DNA of 64,000 bases, taken from contig CAZVYX010000004.1 in the NCBI GenBank assembly GCA_964631725.1, forward strand, positions 62,001 to 126,000. The letters run 5' to 3'. The translations under genes and the position numbers were made by a program. The notes beneath the pieces were generated by a model. It was not told where the DNA came from, searched no databases, and saw only the letters and a program-made list of their open reading frames with translations. Below, piece after piece: positions 25,387 to 33,293 of this stretch. The number at the start of each line of letters is the position of its first letter. Position 1 is the stretch's first letter. Origin of the DNA: GCA-2731375 sp964631725 (GTDB taxonomy: Bacteria; Pseudomonadota; Alphaproteobacteria; GCA-2731375).

Positions 25387-26334
25387 TCAAGATTTAGGTA
25401 ACACGTCGTTCGCCAAATAGGCGATCCCATCCAGGATCTCGTCCAATTCGGCACCGCCGATGAAGAAGACCATGGTTTCTACCCCTTCTTCGGCGAAGGC
25501 GCCAATATCGTCGCGGACGGCATCGGGCGAACCGGTCAAGGCATGACGTTCACCGCCTTTCCCGACCTTGGCGTTGATGGGACGGAATGACAGATAGGCG
25601 CGGTGAATGCCGTCCGGGTCCCGGCCCGATTTCTCCGCCTCCTGGTTCAGAATGGCCGATCCCTGGGCATAGCGTTCCGGGGTATCGAGCAGATTGGCCG
25701 GATTGTGATTGGACGGATACCAGCCATCCCCCATACGGGCGGCCCGGCGGATCGCCGCCTTGCTTTCACCGCCGATCCAGATTGGGGGGCAGGGTTTCTG
25801 TATCGGTTTCGGCTCGAACACCAGATCGTCAAAGCGGACGTGATCGCCCCCCATCGCCGGTGCATCCTCCGTCCACAGGGTCCGAAACGCCGCGATATAT
25901 TCGTCCGTCACTTTTCCCCGTTGCTGGAAAGGCGGGATGCCCAGGGCCTTGAACTCCTCCGCCATCCAGCCGGCGCCACAGCCTACCGTCAGGCGGCCGT
26001 CAGAGAGCACATCGACGGTGGCCAGCATTTTCGCGGCCAGCACGGCGGGGCGATGGGGAACCACCATGACCGAAGTCAGCAAGCCAATTTTCTCGGTCGA
26101 TGCGGCGATATAGGAGGCCGCGGTCACCATCTCCAAGCACTCACCCACGGCGGCGCCGGGCCAGACACCATCGAAACTATAGGGGTAGGCGGACGAAATG
26201 CTGCGCGGCACCACCACATGATCGTTAAAGGCCAGGAGGTCCAGTCCGCCGGCCTCCGCCGCCTGTGCCATGGCCTTCAACCCAGGGCCGCGGCCGCCGG
26301 GCCCACGGGCCATGATCATCAATCCAAAACGCAT
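25387..26334 (-). CDS. LLM-class F420-dependent oxidoreductase, first gene of the F420 operon
   Basis: A 315-residue luciferase-like enzyme. EAGGLDLLAFNDHVVVPRSI, IGLLTSVMVVPHRPAVLAAKMLATVDVLSDGRLTVGCGAGWMAEEFKALG and PPIWIGGESKAAIRRAARMGDGWYPS match the branch labelled F420-dependent in mycobacteria. It is 27 bases upstream of the F420:NADP oxidoreductase on the same strand, so it is probably the lead gene of the operon. Co-transcription with the cofactor pathway is the strongest evidence in the window that an LLM protein here uses F420. Substrate unknown. Confidence 0.88.
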   Translation of the reverse strand: MRFGLMIMARGPGGRGPGLKAMAQAAEAGGLDLLAFNDHVVVPRSISSAYPYSFDGVWPGAAVGECLEMVTAASYIAASTEKIGLLTSVMVVPHRPAVLAAKMLATVDVLSDGRLTVGCGAGWMAEEFKALGIPPFQQRGKVTDEYIAAFRTLWTEDAPAMGGDHVRFDDLVFEPKPIQKPCPPIWIGGESKAAIRRAARMGDGWYPSNHNPANLLDTPERYAQGSAILNQEAEKSGRDPDGIHRAYLSFRPINAKVGKGGERHALTGSPDAVRDDIGAFAEEGVETMVFFIGGAELDEILDGIAYLANDVLPKS

Positions 26335-26462
26335 CCGCGTCTTACCTCGCTTACAACTGAACAGCGTCCAGGGTATGCGATTGCCACTAGGCGCGGCAAC
26401 CGACAGCAGATAAGTTAACCGAAATCGGTCACGAATTGTCTACGGAATTGAGAGGTAAGATC
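26335..26462. promoter_or_regulatory. Divergent promoter region between F420 operon and LLM-RidA-SDR cassette
   Basis: These 128 bases separate the first gene of the minus-strand F420 operon from the plus-strand LLM gene and must hold both promoters if the operons are as inferred. I see no convincing -35/-10 pair, hairpin or dyad by eye. The plus-strand gene has GAGAGGTAAGATC just before its ATG at 26463. Confidence 0.4.
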
Positions 26463-27506
26463 ATGAAACTGGGATTGGTAACGGGCTTGGGCGAAGGCGG
26501 CCGGGTCAGCATCGACATGGAGCTGTTGCGGGAAGCCGAGGATCTGGGCTTTGATTCCATCTGGACATCGGAGGCCTGGGGTTCCGATGCGATCTCCACC
26601 GCTTCCTGGATTTTGGCCCAGACGACGAAAATCAAGGTCGGCACCGGGATCATCCAAATGTCGGCGCGGACACCGGCGATGGCGGCGATGACGGCGATGA
26701 GCCTGCAACATCTCTCCAACGACCGCTTTATTCTCGGTATTGGTCCTTCCGGCCCACAGGTGATCGAAGGCTGGCACGGCATGCCCTATGGCCGGCCCCT
26801 CACCCGGACCCGGGAATATATCGAGATCATCCGCAAGATCGAGGCGCGCGAAGGCGCCCTGACCCACGAGGGTTACCACTACCAGATCCCGAAGACCGGC
26901 GAAGGCACGACCAATCTGGGCAAGCCCCTGAAGGGCATTCTGCACAGCCCGGCGCCGTTGAAGATCGTCACCGGCACCATCGCACCGGCCGGCGTCAAGG
27001 TCAGTGCCGAGGTCGCCGATGGCATGATCCCGGTATTCATGAACCCGGACCGTTTCGACGTCTTTGAAGACGCGATGAACGAGGGTTTCGCCAAGGCCGG
27101 CGGCGGCAAGAGCCTGGACAACTTCACCGTCACACCGTTCTGCGGCATCAATTTGAGCGACGACGAAGACGCCGCGCGGATGCCGGCGCGGGCCAACCTG
27201 GGCCTCTATATCGGCGGCATGGGCGCCAGGGATAAGAACTTCTACAACGACTATGCCAAGCGCCTGGGCCATGAAGCGGCGGCGGTGGAAATCCAGGATC
27301 ATTTCCTGGCCGGACGCCGGGCGGAAGCCTTCGCGGCGGTGCCCGATGAATTGGTCGATCAGGTCGCCCTGACCGGCCCGGCGGGCAAGATCACCGAGCG
27401 GCTGCAGGACTGGAAAGCAGCTTCGAAGGAGAAGAAAGTCGATTCCCTGCTGGCGCGATGCAGCAGCTCCGCCGAACTGCAGGTCCTGGCAAAGGCCGTC
27501 TTATAG
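26463..27506 (+). CDS. LLM-class F420-dependent oxidoreductase (Rv3520c-like)
   Basis: A 347-residue luciferase-like enzyme. EDLGFDSIWTSEAWGSD, IKVGTGIIQMSARTPAMAAMTAMSLQHLSNDRFILGIGPSGPQVIEGWHGMPYGRPLTRTREY and ADGMIPVFMNPDRF are characteristic. The IGPSGPQVIEGWHG form is shared with methylene-tetrahydromethanopterin-reductase-like F420 enzymes of actinobacteria. It is divergent from the F420 operon and followed 11 bases later by a RidA gene and then an SDR gene, forming a compact cassette. The role could be F420H2-dependent reduction or oxidation of an unidentified catabolite. Confidence 0.9.
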   Translation: MKLGLVTGLGEGGRVSIDMELLREAEDLGFDSIWTSEAWGSDAISTASWILAQTTKIKVGTGIIQMSARTPAMAAMTAMSLQHLSNDRFILGIGPSGPQVIEGWHGMPYGRPLTRTREYIEIIRKIEAREGALTHEGYHYQIPKTGEGTTNLGKPLKGILHSPAPLKIVTGTIAPAGVKVSAEVADGMIPVFMNPDRFDVFEDAMNEGFAKAGGGKSLDNFTVTPFCGINLSDDEDAARMPARANLGLYIGGMGARDKNFYNDYAKRLGHEAAAVEIQDHFLAGRRAEAFAAVPDELVDQVALTGPAGKITERLQDWKAASKEKKVDSLLARCSSSAELQVLAKAVL

Positions 27507-27517
27507 GAGGCATGACC

Positions 27518-27910
27518 ATGAAGCGGATTACCTCGCCGCACGTCGCGGAACCGCAGCCCGAAACCTGGTCGAACTGCAAGGTGCATGGCGACTTCATCCA
27601 GATCGCCGGCTGCGTTTCGGGTTATGAAAACGACGTCATTGCCGGTGGCGATGATGTCTACGAGCAGGCCAGGATCACCTTCACCAAGATCAAGCATCTG
27701 GTGGAGGAGGCCGGCGGCGTGATGGACGATATCATCAAGGTCACGATCTTTGTCACCGATATCACCCGGCGCGAGGAAGTCTGGAAGGCGCGCCGGGAAT
27801 TCTTCACCGGCGATTTTCCCTGCTCCACCCTGGTCGAGGTATCCGCCCTGGCCAGGCCCGGCCTTGCAGTGGAGATCGAGGCGCATGGTTTCCTAGGATC
27901 GAGCAAATAG
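27518..27910 (+). CDS. RidA/YjgF/UK114-family protein
   Basis: A 130-residue Rid-family trimeric protein. DFIQIAGCVSGYENDVIAGGDDVYEQARITFTKIKHLVEEAGGVMDDIIKVTIFVTDI and the C-terminal PCSTLVEVSALARPGLAVEIEAHG are the family core. Canonical RidA has the signature arginine near R105. This protein has ALARPGLAVEIEA in the equivalent place, so it keeps the arginine and could hydrolyse enamines/imines or an aminoacrylate. AGGAGG at 27505-27510 points to the ATG at 27518, since the ATG at 27512 is too close. It lies between the LLM and SDR genes, an arrangement recalling RutA-RutC. Confidence 0.9.
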   Translation: MKRITSPHVAEPQPETWSNCKVHGDFIQIAGCVSGYENDVIAGGDDVYEQARITFTKIKHLVEEAGGVMDDIIKVTIFVTDITRREEVWKARREFFTGDFPCSTLVEVSALARPGLAVEIEAHGFLGSSK

Positions 27911-27911
27911 T

Positions 27912-28670
27912 ATGCAAATTGATGGTTTAGCCACCGTTGTAACCGGCGGCGGTTCGGGTCTTGGCGCGGCAACGGCACGGCGTTTGGCCGGCGCGGGGGC
28001 CAAGGTCGCCGTGCTTGACGTCAACATGGATCAAGCCGGCGCGGTGGCCGAGGAAATTGGCGGCGTCGCCATTGAATGCGATGTCTCGTCCGAGGAAGCG
28101 GGCGAGGCCGCGATGAAAGCGGCACGGGAGGCCCACGGCCCGGCCCGTATATCGGTCTGTTGCGCCGGTATCAGCGAAAGCCGCCTGATGCTGGGCAAGG
28201 ACGGCCCCGCGCCATTGGCGCATCACAGCCGTATCGTGAACGTGCACCTGATCGGCACCTACAATATCTGCCGCCTGGCCGCCGCCGACATGGCGGAATG
28301 TGATCCCCTACCGGAAACAGGTGAACGGGGCGTGCTGATCAATACCGCCTCCATTGCCGGTTATGACGGCCCGCCGGGCGCGATCAGCTATAATGCCGCG
28401 AAAGCCGCCATCGCCGCGATGTGCCTGCCCATGTCGCGCGAATTGTCCCGGCACGCCATCCGCGTCATGGCCATCGCACCGGGCATGTTCGAAACGCCCA
28501 TGGCGAAAGGGTTGAGCCAGAAATACATTGACGAAATGACCGCCGGCATCCCCTTCCCCAAGCGCTTTGGCGACCCGGCGGAATATGCGGCCCTGGTCGA
28601 GACCATCGTGACCAGCCCTATGTTGAACGGTGAAACCATCCGCATCGATGGCGGCCTGCGCATGCGCTAG
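27912..28670 (+). CDS. SDR-family oxidoreductase, type II 3-hydroxyacyl-CoA dehydrogenase-like
   Basis: A 252-residue classical short-chain dehydrogenase. The TGGGSGLGAATARRLAGAGAKV cofactor loop is near residues 10-31, with VAVLDVN indicating NAD preference, and the catalytic YxxxK is in SYNAAKAAIAA. NTASIAGYDGPPGAISYNAAKAA and RVMAIAPGMFETPM, with PFPKRFGDPAEYA, match the HSD17B10/3-hydroxy-2-methylbutyryl-CoA dehydrogenase subgroup. It starts one base after the RidA stop. Its end overlaps the convergent DMT transporter gene by four bases. Confidence 0.9.
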   Translation: MQIDGLATVVTGGGSGLGAATARRLAGAGAKVAVLDVNMDQAGAVAEEIGGVAIECDVSSEEAGEAAMKAAREAHGPARISVCCAGISESRLMLGKDGPAPLAHHSRIVNVHLIGTYNICRLAAADMAECDPLPETGERGVLINTASIAGYDGPPGAISYNAAKAAIAAMCLPMSRELSRHAIRVMAIAPGMFETPMAKGLSQKYIDEMTAGIPFPKRFGDPAEYAALVETIVTSPMLNGETIRIDGGLRMR

Positions 28671-29539
28671 CGCCCGAAACGGGCCAGGATGATACCACTG
28701 GCAATGATCAAGGCCATGCCGGCGACCAGAGCCAGATTAGGCACCTCGTCAAAGATCAAGACGCCGAGCAGGCCCGAAAACAACATCGTCGAATACATGA
28801 AGGGCGCCACGAAATTGGCATCCCCCAAGGCCATGGCATGCAGCACCAGGCGCTGGCCAATAATGACGACCAGTGCAATCACCGCCAGGATCAGCCATTG
28901 CAGCGGCTCGGGCCAGACCCATCCGGGCAACGCCGGCAGAAAGGTGATCAGGGCGCCGAACAGATTGCCGAAGAACAGCATGACGATGGCACGGTCGCCC
29001 AGATTGGACAGCCACTTCACCGTCGTGACCTCGGCGCCCATGCATACCGCGGCGGCCACAGCGATAAGGGATGCCATGCCAAAGATTCCCGCATCCGGTG
29101 CCGCGATCGCGGCCACGCCGGCAAAGCCCACCGCCGCCGCCAGCCAGCGAAATCGGTTCGACCGTTCGCCCAGAAACAGGATCGACAGGATCATCGTGAA
29201 AATCGGCGAACTGAATCCAATCGCCACCGCATTGGCGAGGGGGATATAGGTCATAGCGGAAAACATCAGCACAATCCCGGCCGCGCCGGTACCGGCGCGA
29301 AAGGCATACTTCAGGGAATGCGCCGTGCGCGGGACGATACGGGCCGAATACAGCACCGGCAGCAGATACAGCGTGCCGAAAACATAGCGCGCGAAGGTGA
29401 TCTGCAACGCGCCGATCCGGGGCCCCTCCCCCGGCATCAGCAGGTACTTGGCCAGGGCATTCATGGTGGCGAACAGGGCCGAGGCCACCACCATATACAG
29501 CGCCGCCCGCCAAAGGGCGGCCCCGCGGCCCTTCTGCAC
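28667..29539 (-). CDS. EamA/DMT-superfamily membrane transporter
   Basis: A 290-residue protein with ten predicted transmembrane helices in two EamA repeats. PLANAVAIGFSSPIFTMILSILFLGERSNRFRWLAAAVGFAGV near residues 100-142 is the signature of the first repeat. The second repeat ends AMGDANFVAPFMYSTMLFSGLLGVLIFDEVPN-like. Family members mostly export metabolites or amino acids. It starts 3 bases after the TRAP large permease gene on the same strand, so it may be the last gene of that operon. Substrate unknown. Confidence 0.9.
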   Translation of the reverse strand: MQKGRGAALWRAALYMVVASALFATMNALAKYLLMPGEGPRIGALQITFARYVFGTLYLLPVLYSARIVPRTAHSLKYAFRAGTGAAGIVLMFSAMTYIPLANAVAIGFSSPIFTMILSILFLGERSNRFRWLAAAVGFAGVAAIAAPDAGIFGMASLIAVAAAVCMGAEVTTVKWLSNLGDRAIVMLFFGNLFGALITFLPALPGWVWPEPLQWLILAVIALVVIIGQRLVLHAMALGDANFVAPFMYSTMLFSGLLGVLIFDEVPNLALVAGMALIIASGIILARFGR

Positions 29540-29542
29540 CCG

Positions 29543-30868
29543 CTAATTCACCATCATGTTTGGCAGGAAGGTGACGATCTCGGGCACCGCCAGCAGCAGG
29601 GCAACAGTGGCGATATCGGCAATGAAGAACGGCCCGATGCCCTTAAAGACCTCCTCCAACGGTATGTCCGGTCTAACGCCGTTGACGACATAACAGTTGA
29701 GCCCGATGGGCGGCGTGATCAGGCAGATCTCCACCATCTTCACCACGATGATACCAAACCAGATGGGGTCATAGCCCAGGCCGATCACGGCCGGGTAGAC
29801 CACGGGCAGGGTCAGCAGCAACATACCGATGGCATCCATGAACATGCCCAGGACGGCATAACCCAGCAGGATCATGATCATGATCGCCATGGGCGGCATG
29901 TCCAGTCCGGCGATGAACTCGGCAAATGCATCGGGCAGACCGGCAAAGCCCAGAAAGCGCACGAACATCAGGACGCCCCAGATGATGGAAAAGATCATCA
30001 CCGTCAGCTTCGCCGTCTCGAACAAGGCCTCGCGGAACTGTTTGCCGCGCATGCCGTGGATCAAGGCCATGACAAAGACGATGAAGGCGCCCAGGGCGCC
30101 CGCCTCCGTCGGCGTCGCCCAGCCGCCGTAGATGGCGGAAATGATGATCGCGACCACGGCAATGATCGGTGTCGTACCGGGAATGGAGCGAAAACGCTCG
30201 CCCCAGGTAAAGGTCTCGCTTGGCGGCGCCATTGACGGCGTAATCATGACGCGACTGGAAATCAGCAGGGCATAGATTATCGCCGACAAGATGCCGGGCA
30301 CGAAGCCGGCCAACAGCAGCTTGCCCACGGATTCTTCGACAATAATGGCGTACAGCACGAGAATGCCGCTGGGTGGAATGAGCGAGGCCAAGGTGCCGCC
30401 GGCGGCCACCACGCCCGAGGCCAGGCGTTTGTCATAGCCGTACTTCAGCATCTCGGGAATGGCGATGCGGGAGAACACGGCCGCCGTCGCCGTGGAGGCG
30501 CCCGAGACGGCGGCGAAACCCGCCGTGGCGAAAACCGTCGCCACCGCCAGGCCGCCCGGCATCCAGCTCCACCATTTGCGGGCGCTGTCGAACAAGGCAT
30601 TCGTCAGGCCGGCATGAAAAGCGAAGAAGCCGATCAAAATAAACATCGGCAGCACGCTCAAGGCATAGGCGGCGGATTTCGAATGGGGCACCGTGCCGGC
30701 CATGCCCGCGCCGGCTTCCCAGCCCAGCAGGGCAATCAAGCCAAACAGACCAACGATGGCGGCGGCCAGGAATACCCGCACGCCCATGAAGACCAAAATC
30801 AATAGTACGCCGGCACCAATCAGGCCGGCATCGATGGGTTCCAGACCCAGTTGTTCAACCAATGGCAT
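29543..30868 (-). CDS. dctM: TRAP transporter large permease (DctM)
   Basis: A 441-residue membrane protein with about twelve helices, the sodium-coupled permease of a tripartite ATP-independent periplasmic transporter. ASTATAAVFSRIAIPEMLKYGYDKRLASGVVAAGGTLASLIPPSGILVLYAIIVEESVGKLLLAGFVPGI is the diagnostic central stretch (residues about 130-195). The C-terminal LITPPIGLNCYVVNGVRPDIPLEEVFKGIGPF is equally typical. It starts 2 bases after the small permease stop. Substrate depends on the binding protein encoded upstream. Confidence 0.95.
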   Translation of the reverse strand: MPLVEQLGLEPIDAGLIGAGVLLILVFMGVRVFLAAAIVGLFGLIALLGWEAGAGMAGTVPHSKSAAYALSVLPMFILIGFFAFHAGLTNALFDSARKWWSWMPGGLAVATVFATAGFAAVSGASTATAAVFSRIAIPEMLKYGYDKRLASGVVAAGGTLASLIPPSGILVLYAIIVEESVGKLLLAGFVPGILSAIIYALLISSRVMITPSMAPPSETFTWGERFRSIPGTTPIIAVVAIIISAIYGGWATPTEAGALGAFIVFVMALIHGMRGKQFREALFETAKLTVMIFSIIWGVLMFVRFLGFAGLPDAFAEFIAGLDMPPMAIMIMILLGYAVLGMFMDAIGMLLLTLPVVYPAVIGLGYDPIWFGIIVVKMVEICLITPPIGLNCYVVNGVRPDIPLEEVFKGIGPFFIADIATVALLLAVPEIVTFLPNMMVN

Positions 30869-30870
30869 GC

Positions 30871-31512
30871 TCAGCCCCTCCCGCCGTCAGGAATATCGGT
30901 ATCGCTGAGGGCTTCCGAGATTTCCCGCGCTGCCTCTTCCTCCACTTTCTGGATCAGGGGCACCGCCACGGGTTCAAGGCTGGGATCGATCACCATGCGC
31001 AGATAGCCCCACAACTGGGCCAGCATGCGGATGAAGAGGATGGCAAAGGAGACCGGGATCAGCAGTTTCGCGGGCCAGACCACTAGGCCGATGTTAATGG
31101 TCGAGTCGCCCAGGTCCCAGGCGCGTAAGAAGTGATCGTAGGAGACTGGCACCAAAACGCCGATAACGATCATGCCGACGATGATGGCCAGGGCCTCGAT
31201 CGACCAATAGACCCGTCCCCGTCCCAGTTTGCCGATAATCAGTTCCATGCGGATATGGCCGCCCTCCCGCATGCAAAAGGCCACCCCGGCGAAGGCGAAG
31301 ATCACCATGAACTGTTCGATAATATCGATATATCCGAAAACCGGTAGATTGAAGATCGTCCGGCCGATGATTTGATAAACCGCCAGGAACATCAACGCCA
31401 TCACAGTGGCGGAAGCGGCCCAGTTGGTGAGGTTCTCTATCTTGGAGAACCAGAAATGGAACGAAGTCAATGCGCCTTGCGGCGGTTGGTCGTCGGCTAC
31501 TTTAGCGTTCAT
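30871..31512 (-). CDS. dctQ: TRAP transporter small permease (DctQ)
   Basis: A 213-residue membrane protein with four helices. ATVMALMFLAVYQIIGRTIFNLPVFGYIDIIEQFMVIFAFAGVAFCMREGGHIRMELI is the DctQ signature, and helices 3-4 follow at about 115-175. The cytoplasmic tail is acidic. The ATG at 31512 is preferred to an upstream TTG at 31533. A hairpin separates it from the binding-protein gene, which may set its lower expression. Confidence 0.9.
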   Translation of the reverse strand: MNAKVADDQPPQGALTSFHFWFSKIENLTNWAASATVMALMFLAVYQIIGRTIFNLPVFGYIDIIEQFMVIFAFAGVAFCMREGGHIRMELIIGKLGRGRVYWSIEALAIIVGMIVIGVLVPVSYDHFLRAWDLGDSTINIGLVVWPAKLLIPVSFAILFIRMLAQLWGYLRMVIDPSLEPVAVPLIQKVEEEAAREISEALSDTDIPDGGRG

Positions 31513-31576
31513 GGTTAAGCGCTTTCGAAACAAAGGGAGGCCGGGGCGCGTCCCATTCGAATTATTGGATGAAAAT

Positions 31577-31609
31577 GGGGCGTTCCCGATCCGCGGTCAG
31601 GAACGCCCC
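31577..31609 (-). terminator. Hairpin between dctP and dctQ
   Basis: GGGGCGTTCC (31577-31586) and GGAACGCCCC (31600-31609) are perfect inverted repeats around a 13-base loop, located just after the dctP stop and followed on the minus strand by ATTTTCAT. It probably partially terminates the transcript so that the binding protein is made in excess over the permeases. Confidence 0.7.
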
Positions 31610-31646
31610 AAGGTTTAGATATCATACAAAACCAGGCGGGCTTGGC

Positions 31647-32672
31647 TTACATGCCCTTGGCCTTGCTGACTACCATGTCGAACAGTTCCTTGGAGGGAAT
31701 GCCCTTGGCGCCGGCTTCCTTGACCCACTGGTCCCAGACCGGCTTGGCGCCGACCTTGCGCATGGTCGCCAGATCCGCATCGGAGAGCTTGATCTCCGTC
31801 AACTTGGCGCGGAACATGGGCAGGTTCTTGTCGTCGGCTTTCTTGTAGACCGTGCGGTATTCGTTATAGCCGGCCAGCCGGGCATTCCACAGAATGTCCT
31901 GATGCTCCTTGGACAATTTCGCCCAGGCCTTGGTGTTGATCACCAGCGGGCAGGTGACCGAGCCCAAGGACATGTTCGAGGTGAACCATTGCGATACCTC
32001 ATGCACCTTGTAGGCCGCATGGGCATACGTGAACGGGAAAGTCACGCCGTCCACGGCGCCGGTGGAAATCATCGTATAGACCTCCGGCGCCGGCACGGTC
32101 GTCGGCACCGCGCCGAGTTTTTTCATGGCGACGCCGATACCGCCCAGGGCGCGAACCCGCATGCCCTTTAGATCAGCCGCCGTGCGCGGTTCCCTGCCCT
32201 TACCCATCATTTCGTATTCGGGCAGCATGGAAGTCATCAGAATTTTGGCGTTCCAGCGCTGCATATCCTTGACCACGGCGGGGTGGGCATAGACCGCTTC
32301 ATGGGCCGCCTGCTTGGTGTCGAAACTCTTGTAGGGCAGAAACGGCAGATCCAGCACGCCCAAGGTCGGCGTCTTGGCCGGATGATAGGCGGCGCAGAAT
32401 GTTGCCATCTGAAAAGCGCCGATCTTGATGCCGTCCAGGTTCTCTTTCGGCTTTGACAGCGAATTGTAATGGATCTTGATCTTGAAGGTGCCGCCGCTTT
32501 TCGCCTCGACATCTTCCACGACCGCATGTGCGCCCGAGGTAGAGGCACGCTTCTTGCCCCAGAGAGAGAGGTTCCACCGAACGTTCTTGGCCTCGGCCAC
32601 GCTGGCGAAGGCAAAGGCCGCCACGCCACAGACTATCAGTCCGGATCTAAGGGTTGGTACATAGGGTTTCAT
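31647..32672 (-). CDS. dctP: TRAP transporter substrate-binding protein (DctP)
   Basis: A 341-residue periplasmic protein with a signal peptide (residues 1-26, MKPYVPTLRSGLIVCGVAAF..., cleaved after SVAEA). MGKGREPRTAADLKGMRVRALGGIGVAMKKLGAVPTTVPAPEVYTMISTGAVDGVTFPFTYAHAAYKVHEVSQW contains the arginine and the hinge that bind a carboxylate in this family. The mature part begins KNVRWNLSLWGKKRASTSG. The ATG at 32672 follows GGTGGAGGACGAC. Aromatic or branched carboxylates are possible ligands, but the identity cannot be read from the sequence. Confidence 0.92.
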   Translation of the reverse strand: MKPYVPTLRSGLIVCGVAAFAFASVAEAKNVRWNLSLWGKKRASTSGAHAVVEDVEAKSGGTFKIKIHYNSLSKPKENLDGIKIGAFQMATFCAAYHPAKTPTLGVLDLPFLPYKSFDTKQAAHEAVYAHPAVVKDMQRWNAKILMTSMLPEYEMMGKGREPRTAADLKGMRVRALGGIGVAMKKLGAVPTTVPAPEVYTMISTGAVDGVTFPFTYAHAAYKVHEVSQWFTSNMSLGSVTCPLVINTKAWAKLSKEHQDILWNARLAGYNEYRTVYKKADDKNLPMFRAKLTEIKLSDADLATMRKVGAKPVWDQWVKEAGAKGIPSKELFDMVVSKAKGM

Positions 32673-32763
32673 TGTCGTCCTCCACCATTGCTTTCTCGTT
32701 ATCAGACAAGTCAAGCATAGGCGGTCGAGGAACGAAACTTAAAAATGTCAGCGCCCGCGCCCG

Positions 32764-33246
32764 CTAGATGGCCGCATAGGCCAGCGTACCGAGATAAAGG
32801 CCGACGCCAAACACGGCATGGACCGACAGACTGGCCAGCCGAATGAAACCGGGACGGGGTGTGTTGGAACCAAAAAAACCGCCGCCCAAACCTGGAATTA
32901 GGATCAGCCAGGGCGCCAGCACCGTCACGACGCCAAAGGCAAGGCCGTTCCACAGGCTGGCCGGCTGTTCAAGGACGGCTGCGAGAATTTGCAGATAAAC
33001 CTCGGCGAATATGATGGCGACCAGATAATGAAAGGCCCAACCCAGGACCAGTTCGCGGCGCACGGCGGGGGTATCGGTAATGTCGTCATGGCGAAAGATG
33101 CCACGGCCCAGATAGGCGACCCAGCGGCCCACATGGTGCCAGTCGCGGTTTTTGCCCAGGCCGCGTTCCAGCAGGTATTCGTAGATATCGGTGACGATAT
33201 TGGCCACCACCCCGACAACCAGAATTTCCAGCCACGAAACTTCCAT
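32764..33246 (-). CDS. DUF2938-like integral membrane protein
   Basis: A 160-residue protein with four predicted transmembrane helices (about 5-25, 70-92, 98-118 and 138-158). WLEILVVGVVANIVTDIYEYLLERGLGKNRDWHHVGRWVAYLGRGIFRHDDI near the start and LAPWLILIPGLGGGFFGSNTPRPG are the pattern of DUF2938 family proteins, which have no known function. It stands 91 bases from the TRAP binding-protein gene and reads the same way, but spacing gives no strong operon signal. Confidence 0.8.
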   Translation of the reverse strand: MEVSWLEILVVGVVANIVTDIYEYLLERGLGKNRDWHHVGRWVAYLGRGIFRHDDITDTPAVRRELVLGWAFHYLVAIIFAEVYLQILAAVLEQPASLWNGLAFGVVTVLAPWLILIPGLGGGFFGSNTPRPGFIRLASLSVHAVFGVGLYLGTLAYAAI

Positions 33247-33293
33247 CGCTTCCGCTCCCTCCGCAACGACGCGTCGGCATCCATGAAAGAAGT

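Noticed and set aside
28838..30235. 465-residue plus-strand open frame rich in H, Q and D
   Set aside because: Antisense to the DMT and TRAP membrane-protein genes. The odd composition arises from hydrophobic codons read on the other strand.
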